Shown piece after piece: positions 11,534 to 21,261 of a stretch of DNA of 64,000 nucleotides. Each line of letters opens with the position of its first letter. Position 1 is the stretch's first letter. The notes below the pieces were generated by a model that was not told where the DNA came from, made no database searches, and saw nothing but the letters and a program-made list of their open reading frames with translations. Position numbers and translations under genes: made by a program. The stretch comes from Marsupella aquatica (taxonomy: Eukaryota > Marchantiophyta), in NCBI GenBank assembly GCA_973895155.1, contig OZ316899.1, forward strand, positions 15,128,001 to 15,192,000. The letters are read 5' to 3'.

Positions 11534-12945
11534 ATGATTGTTGTAGAATGGCAAGATGACAACACCAAGTGGGTAAATCTGGTGGATGTGGTGGAGCACC
11601 CTAATCCATTAGATGAGGCCGAGTGCTACCGTGTGTCAACAAGAGCCAAACGGAGGGAGGAGAAACAGGAGGAGAAACGCCGGAAAAAGCGAGATACTAT
11701 GCCGGTGCAGCCAGCGATAGACATACCCCGGAGGAGGATGACGACTACCGTCGGGATGACCCAAAGCTATTTTATCCCCGCATTGAAGAATTGGTAAAGA
11801 AACAGTTGGAGGCCTACAAAGCACGGGAATACCAGAAGGCGATCGATAAGGACATCAAAGTAGCCGAGGCCGCCCAACGATGGGAGCAAGAGAAGAGGGA
11901 GGAGGAAGCCAAGCAGCAGCCAAAGGAAGAGAAGAAGGAGGACTACAATATTAGGAAAGACATGAAGAGTTGCCCGGTTACAGCAATGGTAGGGCAATTG
12001 CTGCAGAATAATCCTCAGTACCAACAACAACTGAGGGAGTTGCTCACGGGTCGGCAATGGAGACGACTACCATGGGTTGGGATCGTGGACTGTAATATGA
12101 TCTGTGAGGACCTAGGAGCGTCGGACATCTCGATTGAGATTAACAATTGTACTATCAAGATGGTTCTCATGGACGGGGGAGCAGGAGTCAATATCATGAC
12201 TGAGGAAACATCGGTCAAGTTTGGGTACCTCACGTATCAACCCACTGTCTGAGCTATCAGATTAGCAAATGGGGCGAGGGTCCTTCCCTTGGACACGCTT
12301 ACCAAGGTGCTCACTCTCGTAGGAGGGGTGGAGTTCTATCTCAACTTCCTAGTCATGAGGCCGGTTTGACCATCCTCTTATCCGGTCCTTCTGGGCAGGC
12401 CGTGGCTATATGGAGGTTGCGTAGTCACGGATTGGGGAAAGAAGGAGCTGCAGTTTGGGACACCCACAGTTCGGACACCCACGATACGGGTATCGTGGGC
12501 AATGGACAATTATCAGGGTGAAACCCCACAGGGACCCGAGGAATATGATTCGGAGACCTCGGAAGAAGAAAAGCTCAACATGATAGAGCTCATCTCGTCC
12601 CTTTCCGAGGAAGATGTTTTCAGAGTGGAAGCAATACGAGAAACCCATCTCATGAACTACCCAAAAGAGGATACATGCAACATCACCCCGAGTTCCTTTG
12701 GTGCCTCAGTGAAGGTACAACCCATCCAAGTCAACAGCACGGAAAACACGGAGAGCATAGCTACAACAAAGCAGGGAGCGGACGTCACCCTTACGAGGGC
12801 CGACTCCCCTAGTCGCGGGCCTACCAGAGTATTCACCAAAGCCGAGATTCCAACACCCAAGCACAAGAAATGAGTATCTTGGGATCCCTCTATTCCGCTA
12901 GAAGAAGAAGTAGTCTCGACCCCAGAACCGATCCCGACCTCACCG
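11534..12945 (+). pseudogene. Protease and linker region of element C
   Basis: A highly charged Glu/Lys/Arg coiled-coil-like stretch (11630-11960) precedes the aspartic protease. The active-site segment reads M-D-G-G-A-G-V-N-I-M near 12170, the D-G-G-x-G-V-N form also seen in element B1 instead of the usual D-T/S-G. The domain then reads R-L-A-N-G-A and L-L-G-R-P-W-L-Y-G-G to about 12420. Stops at 12250 and 12367 (TGA in what was probably CGA) interrupt it. An acidic linker leads to the reverse transcriptase at 12946. Confidence 0.65.
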
Positions 12946-14560
12946 ATGTATGGAGGAGTTTGCTTAGCGGAGCTAGATGCTAGCCTCGACCCTAGCCTGT
13001 GGAACCAGGTGGAGGTCATAAGGAAAGAACACTACAAGAAGTACACCATTGGGATGGATAAGACTTTCAACTTAGGTCACGCCTTAATTGGCAAGGCAGA
13101 GAAATCCATCCAATCACTACTTAAGGAGTATGAAGACGTGTTTGCATGGAGCCATCATGACCTGACCGGAGTCTCCCCCGAGTTAGGAGAACATACGATT
13201 GATTTGAACTTAGGGGCACACGCTGTACGACAGCGCCAAAGTCGCATGAACCCGCGATATTCCATCTTGGTAAAAGAAGAGATTGATTGTCTCCTGGCCG
13301 CGGATATCATCTACCCGATGATGGCTAGTGATTGGGTGTTCCCTATTGTCATTGTGCCAAAGAAGGGAGGTACGGATGGGAAACCTAAGATCCGCATCTG
13401 TCGGGACTATTGTAAGCTGAACGATGCTACCCAAAAAGACCACTACCCGTTACCATTCACGGATACGGTTCTGGATATGGTAGCCCAAAACAAAATTTAT
13501 ACATCCCTTGACGGATAGTCGGGCTATAATCAAATTTGGATCCGCCTCTCAGATCAGCTCAAAACCACGTTCACCACGGAGTGGGGGACATTCGCATTTT
13601 GGAAAATGTCGTTTGGGTTGTGTAACGCCCCGGCCATGTTCCAACAACTCATGATGAATATCTTCCACGATTTCCTACGGGAATTTCTGGAAATATTTAT
13701 CAATGACTTTGCCATATTTGGGACTTTCGCCATGCACCCCGAACATCTACGGCATACGCTACAACAATGCCGAGAGGTTAATCTCAAGCTACATCCTCCG
13801 AAATGTTTTTTTGGGGTAGAGGAGGGGGTTTTACTCGGGCATGGTGTGTCCAAACGGGGTATCAAGGTGGACTAGAAGAAGGTTGCAGCCTGGATGGCGG
13901 TCGTGTTCCCCGTAGATCGTGTTCAAAAGGCTGTACGATCCTTTTTGGGCTGCATAGGGTATTATCGCCGGTTCATTAAAGATTTTGCTAAAATTGCGCT
14001 CCCCCTCACAGAGATGATGAAGAAAGATGTTGTAATTGAGGAGACGCCCCGAAGACGGATTGCTTTTGAGGAAATTTGTAGGCGACTCATCACAGCACCC
14101 ATCATGGTTACCCTGGATTGGAATAAAGAATTCCACGTATACATTGATGTTTCCGGTTTTTGCATCGGGTCCGTATTGAGCCAGCTCAATGAGGACGGTT
14201 GTGACCACCCCATCTATTTTTCCAGTTGTCAGTTATTCGTGGGGGAGAAGAATTACTCCCCCACTGACCAAGAAGCTCTCAGTATTATCTACTCATGCAA
14301 GAAGTTCCGACACTATCTGCTCGGATACAAAGTCATCTTCCACACGGATCATGATAGTTTGAAGTATATGGTAAACAAAGCAGATGTTATGGGACGGATA
14401 GCCCGGTGGGTGTTACTTCTCCAGGAATTCAATTACGAAGTCCGGGTTTGGCCAGGAAGGGCACACCTCAATGCCAATTTCTTTTCAAGACTGGACGGTG
14501 TACCTGTCGATCATCCTATTAATGATACTTTTCTGGATGAGGAGTTATTCCACGTAGGGG
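12946..14560 (+). pseudogene. Reverse transcriptase and RNase H of element C
   Basis: This is the polymerase part of an Athila/Tat-like pol. The finger/palm reads R-I-C-R-D-Y-C-K-L-N near 13390, then H-Y-P-L-P-F and Y-T-S-L-D-G to 13517, where TAG replaces the next codon (S-L-D-G-stop-S-G-Y-N-Q). The catalytic loop reads F-I-N-D-F near 13700, so the first Asp of the usual D-D pair is Asn. The connection reads G-Y-Y-R-R-F-I-K-D-F near 13960. RNase H reads V-Y-I-D-V-S-G-F (near 14140), D-Q-E-A-L-S-I-I, H-T-D-H-D and F-F-S-R-L-D-G (near 14490). Stops at 13516 and 13873 break the frame. It is the downstream partner of the gag and protease regions above. Confidence 0.85.
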
Positions 14561-15192
14561 CAGGAATGCCTATGTGGTACGGCTTGATCATTACCTTCCT
14601 CTTAACATTGAGATGTACAACGCTTTATCAAGGGATGCAATCTATGCCAACGGGCTGGTGCCCCAAGGAGAGCCCACAACCACCCCTCACTTCTGTACAT
14701 CCACTAGCACCATTTGAGAAGTGGGGCATTGATTACATCGGGCCTTTCACTCCAGTTACCCAAAGACGCAGATTTAGGTACATCTTGCTAGCCATAGATT
14801 ACTCCACCAAATGGGTAGAAGCTCGGACTACGGTGAAAGACGACGTCGCCGGAAAGCAGCAAGCAGCTTCCAAGAAGGAGCACGACAAGGGACTATGGAA
14901 GGTAGATGTCGTGACGGGCGACCTGGTCCTTCTGTACGACAATAGGTACATGCAATTTCCGGGGAAGCTTCATACTCGCTGGCTGGGCCCGTTCCTGGTC
15001 AATTAAATCTACCCAAACAGATCTCTTGACCTCGCGACGTACGCCGACGATTTACTTCCCACGCGAGTTAGTTACGATCGTGTAAAGAAGTACCATCACC
15101 AGGACGATGACGCCGACAGTGATGTTTGTGAGGACGCTTCACAATTAAGCAGGGAGCTATGTGATGTTGCCAGTGTGGCGGTTAATGATTGA
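14561..15192 (+). pseudogene. Integrase remnant of element C, internally deleted
   Basis: Only the first catalytic strand is left (E-K-W-G-I-D-Y-I-G-P-F near 14720), and after D-Y-S-T-K-W-V-E-A-R the frame jumps to the C-terminal region (G-D-L-V-L-L-Y-D-N, then L-H-T-R-W-L-G-P-F near 14980). The zinc-binding domain and the second Asp and Glu of the D,D-35-E triad are absent, unlike B1 at 30185-31113, which has them. The C-terminus continues after a TAA at 15004 to a natural-looking stop at 15190-15192 with R-V-K-K-Y-H-H, matching R-V-K-K-Y-H-S in B1. There is no chromodomain. The deletion is about 0.6 kb relative to B1. Confidence 0.75.
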
Positions 15193-15517
15193 TTCGGCCT
15201 AGCTTGTGCTTAGCATGCGCATTAGGGGCATCATAGGCCGTAGTTATTAGCATAACGACACTAAGTAGGTAGTACTTATGACTAGAGAATCATTAGTTAA
15301 TAAGGGGCATTTACATTTGGGATGGCGGCAGAGCGCCATTCGTACTCCCGGATTACGAGCATGTAAGGGGGCCCCCTCGGGTCCGTATAACAAATTTTCA
15401 GAGGCGGCCACTGACACGCTCTGAACCGGACCCACGGAGTGGCTGGTACACTGCAAGCGTGAAAGGCTCGGCCTATAGGAAGGGAGGAGGGGCCAGTCGA
15501 CCGATGAGCCCTCAGAG

Positions 15518-15525
15518 TATAAAAG
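15518..15525 (+). promoter_or_regulatory. TATA box in element C LTR
   Basis: TATAAAAG lies about 105 bp upstream of the ORF start at 15624, in a GC-richer setting. This is the expected place for the LTR promoter driving either the ORF or the genomic RNA. Confidence 0.55.
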
Positions 15526-15623
15526 GAGGGCCATTCTCTCGCATTGCACCCACACTCCATTCCGCACGCCAGCTTTGATCTCAGCCGCTTCATCCCTCCT
15601 TAGTCGCCCACCGTCACTCCTGG

Positions 15624-17430
15624 ATGTCTGTCACGATATTGTCCAGTTTGGCCCTTCAATTTTGGCTGCAATTCCTATCCGTGGGAATTCACTTAGCCAA
15701 GTCCTTAGCCAAAGTCAACCCACGTCGATACGGGACCGAACGGGCTTACGAGAGAGCCATCTGCTTAGCCGGCCATAATCACTATAATGGCAACTTTGAC
15801 CTCCCATTCCAGAGTGAGCTTTTCCAAGCCGACAAAATCAGCGAGTACTTCTTTGTTGATGAGAAGTACGTCGGCTTTCGGGAAGCGCTCCTTTGGCTTC
15901 CAGACAAGGTTTACCATCTCCCAGGCACGATAGACTTGCAGCCGCACCACTATGACCATATCCCTGCCCGGGTTCAAGCCTCCATAGACTGTCAGTTTGG
16001 CCCGGCCCAAACAAGCAAGACTCCTATCTTAACTTCACTCGGCTTCCCCAAAGACTTCCTGAATCTAATGGCGCCTCCTCCAGCTACAACCGGCGCCAAC
16101 TCATCGGTATCCGCGCCAACACCGCCCTGGCCTCAGCCAAGCCATCTCCACCACCGGTCGTACCACCTCTCCGAGTGCAATCTGTGGTGAATTCGGTGAA
16201 CATTAGCTCCGAAGATGAGGAGGCTCACCCTACCCTGAACCGGCGGCCGCGGGGTGCAAATCAGCCTGCGCCAAGCAACCTAGCGCCACTTCAACAAGCA
16301 TGAGGGGATAACACGATGACTATAGGGGCCCTCGCACCAATCCTTACGGCGGTAGCGCTACCGCCGCCTAATAGAGAGGATGGGGAAATGTCCCCCTCTT
16401 CAAGTCATTTCGAGAATCAGTCCCGGGGTAGGAAGAGAAAAGAACCCGCAACTGTATCTGGGCTGCCTTTAGCCACGGTTGCGGTGGCCAAGCTGACCAT
16501 GCATCACATGGGGGAGAATGTCCACAAGAACATCCTCCACCCCAAGCGTATGAGCACCTCTCCTCTCTCCCTTGGAATGGAAGTAGGTACTACGGGCAGG
16601 ATATGACGGAGTTCATTCAGAACTTTGACGAGGCCCACCAACAAACCCAGGCGCACGGGAGAGTGATGTGTCTCAATGGGTTTGACATGCGTGACAGTAA
16701 ATAGGTTTACTGGTACCAGCAAACCTATTTACTGTTACCAGAAAAATGACAATGTAAAAATATTTCCTAAAAAATCATATTTTGCAAAAAACAATTTGTC
16801 GACAACATTTTTTGGCTAGCTTTCGGCGCTAGCAAAAAAATATTTTTGGCAACAAAATAATAATAAACATTTTCACAAAAAAAAATTCCAAAAAAAAATT
16901 CCAAAAAAATTCCAAAAAAATTACCACTCATTTTCCTGTTACCAGTTTCTGTTTCCTGTTACTGTTTGCTGTTTGCTGTTGTTTGTAAATACCCCGTCTC
17001 AATGAGGCACGTCTGAAAATGATTTTCGACCTACCCGAAGGAAATAATTGGGTATAATCGTGGGCTCTCGGGGGCAAGGGAGCCAAATATCAGTCCTCTA
17101 GCTTCCCGGCCGAGGGGGAAGTGGACAACGGATTCTGGATGAGGACATGCCTCATCCCGGAGGTAGCGGAACGACTGGAGTTCCAGTAGTATGCCCTCCA
17201 CATGATGGAACCACGAAGCCAAATATCTGCCACCCAAGTCATACAAGTTGAGAACTATCGGCCTAGGAAGTGGGCGTCCTTCTTCGTCAAGAAGTTCCAC
17301 GAGGAGATGGAGCGGAGAAGGAAGACTTTATACCTTGGAGGAAAGGCATACTTCGCTAGCCACATTGAGATCATCATCGAGTGGTACACCCATTTTGACC
17401 GCCGAAGCCTCCCTCGTATCAACAAGCCCA
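15624..17430 (+). pseudogene. N-terminal half of the LTR-borne ORF of element C
   Basis: The ATG at 15624 follows the TATA box at 15518. The first 150 codons (L-P-F-Q-S-E-L-F-Q and W-L-P-D-K-V-Y-H-L-P) match no family I know. A Pro/Ser-rich, low-complexity linker follows (16060-16450). The part that resembles the ORFs of B1 and E lies at about 16590-17380. It reads T-E-F-I-Q-N-F-D-E, then after the TIR insertion I-F-D-L-P-E-G, G-E-V-D-N-G-F-W, W-A-S-F-F-V-K-K-F and A-S-H-I-E-I-I-I-E-W-Y. Stops and frame changes near 16190, 16302, 17050 and 17187 disable it. The C-terminal half follows in inverted orientation at 17436. Function unknown; similarity is by eye. Confidence 0.5.
16678..16995. mobile_element. 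TIR DNA element, copy 3 (318 bp)
   Basis: Exact 8-bp duplications GTCTCAAT flank it (16670-16677 and 16996-17003). It starts GGGTTTGACATGCGTGACAG and ends GTTTGTAAATACCCC. Near the left end a near-perfect 40-bp palindrome (16695-16734) is centred on CTGGTACCAG. The middle has the GCTAGC..GGCGCTAGC palindrome near 16815 and A-rich runs, and the right arm is made of CTGTTTCCTGTTACTG phrases. It is non-coding. Confidence 0.85.
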
Positions 17431-17435
17431 AATTG

Positions 17436-18110
17436 ACCCATCAAAGTGGATATTTCCGGCTCAGGAGAGGTGATCGGCTTGTCCCTTCAAACCGTCAATC
17501 TGGGTCCGGAGCCGTGCAATCTTGGCGTCCTTCCCGGCTTCGGCTTGCTCTACAAAGGATGCCCGGGCTCTAGCTTTGGCAACCTGATCCTTAGTGGCCG
17601 TTGTCTGAGGCCGTAGTAGTTGGAGCTCAATCTCCAGGGCTGCCACTTCGTCCTTCAGGTGGGCAGACTCAACTCGATACCGCTCTATTCTCTATGCAGC
17701 CTCAGCCTGCGCATGCCCTGCCTTCACGGCCACAACTAACTCCTGGTTGAAGAAGTAGGCCACCTTTTGTGCCATGTACTCCCCGGTATTCCATGCAATT
17801 TGTTGACAGAAGTCTCCCAGCAATCCATTCAAAACGTGCCTGGTGAAAAGAGTATTGGGTGGTCCAGACTATGCCCCTCTGGATTTGGGCAAGGATAGAC
17901 CTTAGCCCGTGCGGGAGTTGGAGTGGAGACATCCAGGCCTTGAGGTAAGTCAGTCAAGGGGGCTGGGTTCATTGGGGCTGGGCGATTCTCTTGCACAGTC
18001 ATGGGGGTGGCGGGATCTCCTCTGCCACTATAGGCTCAGGCTTGGTTCTGGCCTCTCCCAACCCGGCTTCAATCGTGTTGACCCGGTTGATCGCGTCTAG
18101 GGTTGCGATA
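17436..18110 (-). pseudogene. Inverted coiled-coil half of the element C ORF
   Basis: On the minus strand this repeats the 5' copy at 3813-4740: V-N-A-I, E-E-I-P-P-P-P, the F-E-W-I-A-G-R-L-L-S block, then heptads (L-R-P-Q, A-R-L-R-T-Q-I). Stops and frame changes make it non-coding. It lies between plus-strand LTR pieces, so a segment of the 3' LTR has been inverted. At the N-terminal side a 21-bp repeat has expanded (18092-18165). Confidence 0.65.
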
Positions 18111-18165
18111 ACCGCGTCTAGGGTTGCGATAACCGCGTCTAGGGTCGCGATAACCGCGTCTACGG
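18092..18165. repeat. 21-bp tandem repeat, 3.5 copies
   Basis: Unit CGCGTCTAGGGTTGCGATAAC starts at 18092, 18113, 18134 and 18155 (the last partial), with one base change in the third. The unit length keeps the frame, adding a seven-residue block (D-A-V-I-A-T-L) on the minus strand. Confidence 0.9.
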
Positions 18166-18579
18166 GTACGTTTGGTGGGGCGGCAGTGGCTGGTTGCGGG
18201 GTTGGGGTAGCAGGGCTTGCGGCTGCTAGACTTTGGCCAAACGCACTGCCCGAGCCGTGCAGGGGTGCAGGTTGCGGATGAGTGGTTGCAATCCCGGGTT
18301 GAGTGCCCGTATCATCGGAACTAGATCAAAGGCGGACAGCACAAAGGCTTAGAAGCCCGTAAGCCGGGGTCGATCTTGCTATCAACTAAGGTATGTTCCG
18401 GCGATGGAACACAAATCATACCTAGGAAGTGTACGTAAGTAACAATAGACGCGCTTAGCGCTAGATTACGGGAGTTAGGTGCATTCCGTGCATCCCTCCC
18501 TGCCCAAACCCTCATACTAACAAAGGATGTGCCTGTCTAAGCCAAAGCTCGGGTTAAGGCCCGGGCTGACAATGTGACA

Positions 18580-20293
18580 ATCAACTTCCATTTGCAAAAA
18601 GCAAATTGGCCGCCCAACAACCTCTAGCGCCCACGCAATCCAACTTTATCCTCAAGAGGCCAAGAGGAGTGAAACTAGGATACAACTTGCAAAGGTAGCC
18701 ACAGCTGTCTGTATCAGTTCACAACAGCGGTAGGCCGCTTTGCTTACGATAGCTTCCAAGGATCTTTGGGGCATTGCCCAAATTTTCTTCCGGTTCCCAA
18801 GTACTCTTGGCCTGATCATAGCCAGCCCACTTCACCAAATACTCTAAGATTTGCGTTCCTAACTTGCATTTGTAATGGTAGTCCAGAATTGCCTCCACCT
18901 CAAACTCCTCAACGTCCTCCACCAGCATGGCGTCTGGACGCAAGACCTGATCCCGGTTGGGATCATTGTCTATGACAAATTTCTTGAGCCGGCTAACATG
19001 GTAGCTTTTGCCTACGCCCATTTCCTTAGGTGTCTCCAACCCACCAAAACCGGATTATCCTTGTGGGCCCATCATATGATGCGATAGGGCCCCGCATATT
19101 TGGGAGCCAGCTTCCTACTACTATGTTCCCCTGGTATTTCTCAGGCCTCAACTGCAACCAAACGCTCTCCCCAATTTCAAAGCTTACCTCGCATCAATGT
19201 TCATCCCCTTGCTCCTTGTACCAACTTTGGGCAAGGGTCATACCCTTGGTAGCTGCTTCCACAACTAGGTGTCGCTCTCGAATAAAATCATCTACAGAAG
19301 GAAAATTGCTTCCGTTTGCCAAGCTTCCGGATTTATGAACCAGGAGGGCGCCCTTGGCGTCCTCCCTGTGGCCAACACAAACGGCGCAAACCCCGTTGCC
19401 AAATGCTTGGTCGAGTTATACCTATCTAGACTCGACCATTGTCAAGTGCTTTGCCCAATCCTTTTGATTGGCCATCACAAAGTGACGCAAGTCGTCCTCC
19501 ACGATACCATTCACCCGTTCTGTTTGGCCATCCGTCTCATGATGATACGCTGATCCTCTGGTAAGGTCTGTTCTGGATAACCGGAACAACACCTTCTAGA
19601 AATGGCCCATGAACTTGGTATTGCCATTGGAGACGATATGCAATGGCAATCCCCATTGTCGGAAGACATTGTCAAACACTAGACCGACAACCTCTTGGGC
19701 CAAAACCATTTTTGTAGTCGGCAAGAAATACGCCATCTTGGAAAAACAATCCACAATCATTAAGATGAATTTATTGTTGTGGGACTCCGGTAACCCCACA
19801 ATGAAGTCCATGGAGATGGACTCCCATGGAGCCGCAACTATTGGTAAGGGCTGCAGAAGTCCTCTTTTGCCCTATAGACCGTTCGGTTCTTTTGGCACAA
19901 GTAACGTTACAACTTTGCACGTGGCAAAGAACCAATTGCTTCATGTCCGGCCAATACACATCTTGCGACATGTTTTGATATGAAGGAGCTTTTCCGCCAT
20001 GCCCTCCATAGGGCGAGTCATGGTGCTTTTGCAGAACCTCTAATCTTAGAGACTCTAGGATGTACACACGCCTCTGCTTGTATTGCCATAACTGGACATT
20101 ATGCACAGTATCCAACCCCAATGAAACGTGCCTCACCTTGCCTTGGCTACCTTCATTGCTTTGCCATTCCTTGGCTCACCTGCCATTCCCATACGCCTCG
20201 GCCAGAACCTTTGGCTACTTGGATTCAAGCATCGTGATCCCATTGACACGATGATGGTCCCTACGCGATAACGCGTCAGCTGTTGTGTTTGTC
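18580..20293 (-). pseudogene. Chromovirus A1: integrase and chromodomain (3' part of pol)
   Basis: Minus-strand end of a chromovirus pol. From right to left it holds the integrase zinc-binding region (H-D-S-P-Y-G-G-H-G-G and C-H-V-Q-S-C near 20050-19900), the core (M-D-F-I-V-G-L-P near 19810, D-C-F-S-K-M-A), the C-terminal region, and a chromodomain (V-E-A-I-L-D-Y-H-Y then E-Y-L-V-K-W-A-G-Y and S-T-W-E-P-E-E-N-L near 18900-18790). The chromodomain would bind methylated histone H3 tails and steer insertion to heterochromatin. Stops are frequent. The rest of the same pol lies at 33526-34122 and 38633-39390, separated by later insertions. Confidence 0.85.
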
Positions 20294-21261
20294 GTCAATT
20301 GCGGAACTCAACTACCTTAACACTTAGCTCCGGCGTCGCTGACTCCGACGCCGAGCTCCCTTATGGTCCAGACCCGGATAGGCCATCCGGGGAGGACTTA
20401 GCATGAAGATACTAGTGGGCAATGATACATGGCACTAGCGAAGGCAAGGAGCCAAGCTGGTGACACACACTAAGGACTTAGGCAAGCTGAGAGCTGGTCG
20501 GGTCAAGGGGAAAGGGGCCGGACTCAAGGTAATCCGTCTGGGACCCTAGATGGACTTTGAGTTCTGAGGGCTTGAGTGTGAGCTCCTCTTGGGCCCAAGG
20601 CCAATGAGGTTGACGCCATGGGCAACGGACACTTGGGGCATGAGTTAGGGCCCAATCCGGGTTTGGCCGATTGGGTACCCGAGCGACGATAAGACCTGAG
20701 GGCCTAGGCATGAGCACTGGGTTGGCCCAATCACAACGGGCTAAGGCACTCCGCTTGCGGACGCCTAACGAGAAAGTTATGGGCGTTGCCAGTTGATGGC
20801 GCGCCCACTATGCGCGATAGGATCCGGGTTGGAGGCCAAATGTTTAGGGACCAACGCTGGTCCGGGGGTGGCAGGTCTCCAGAAGCATATATGAGGGGAG
20901 TGGTGTCTCCCTGGGGGCCAAGGGCGAGCCAAAGTCGTGAGCCGCGACGATGGCGACACTAAGGGAAAGCGCCAAACAGAAACAACGATATCTTCCCAAC
21001 GGGACGTCCGTTGGAGGACTTCTTGGGTGCGTTGGAAATCTCTCAAGGAGGGCTACGTCTTCCTAAGCTTAGCTGGGTCTGGGGGTGCCATGGGTTCTCA
21101 AGGTTTGCAGGTGTGAGCTCGCCCGCTTTCCAAATCCTGCCGAACAGCAGCCAAGCCGCATTCAGTCTCCCAAGGGAGCTTGCATTGGGAGGTGAGGCCA
21201 AGTAGGCATGGAGGTTGAGTTCCGAGGGTGCTCGTCCCCTAGACCATTAGTGGGGCGAGTT

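Larger units (their letters stand above)
15210..18579 (+). repeat. 3' LTR of element C, with internal inversion
   Basis: It begins shortly after the pol stop; the exact start is unclear. A TATA box, an ORF (15624-17430), a 318-bp TIR insertion, an inverted piece of the ORF (17436-18110) and the LTR end (18233-18579, ending GACAATGTGACA) follow. Flanking sequence from 18580 is chromovirus A1. Without the TIR insertion it is about 3 kb, like the 3.16-kb LTR of B1. The 5' copy lacks the first part, so the boundaries rest on shared pieces only. Confidence 0.55.

Noticed and set aside
20320-20360. Palindromic GGCGTCG..CGACGCC near the chromovirus LTR start as a terminator or operator
   Set aside because: It is a fixed part of the chromovirus LTR, seen in several LTR copies, so it is not an independent element.
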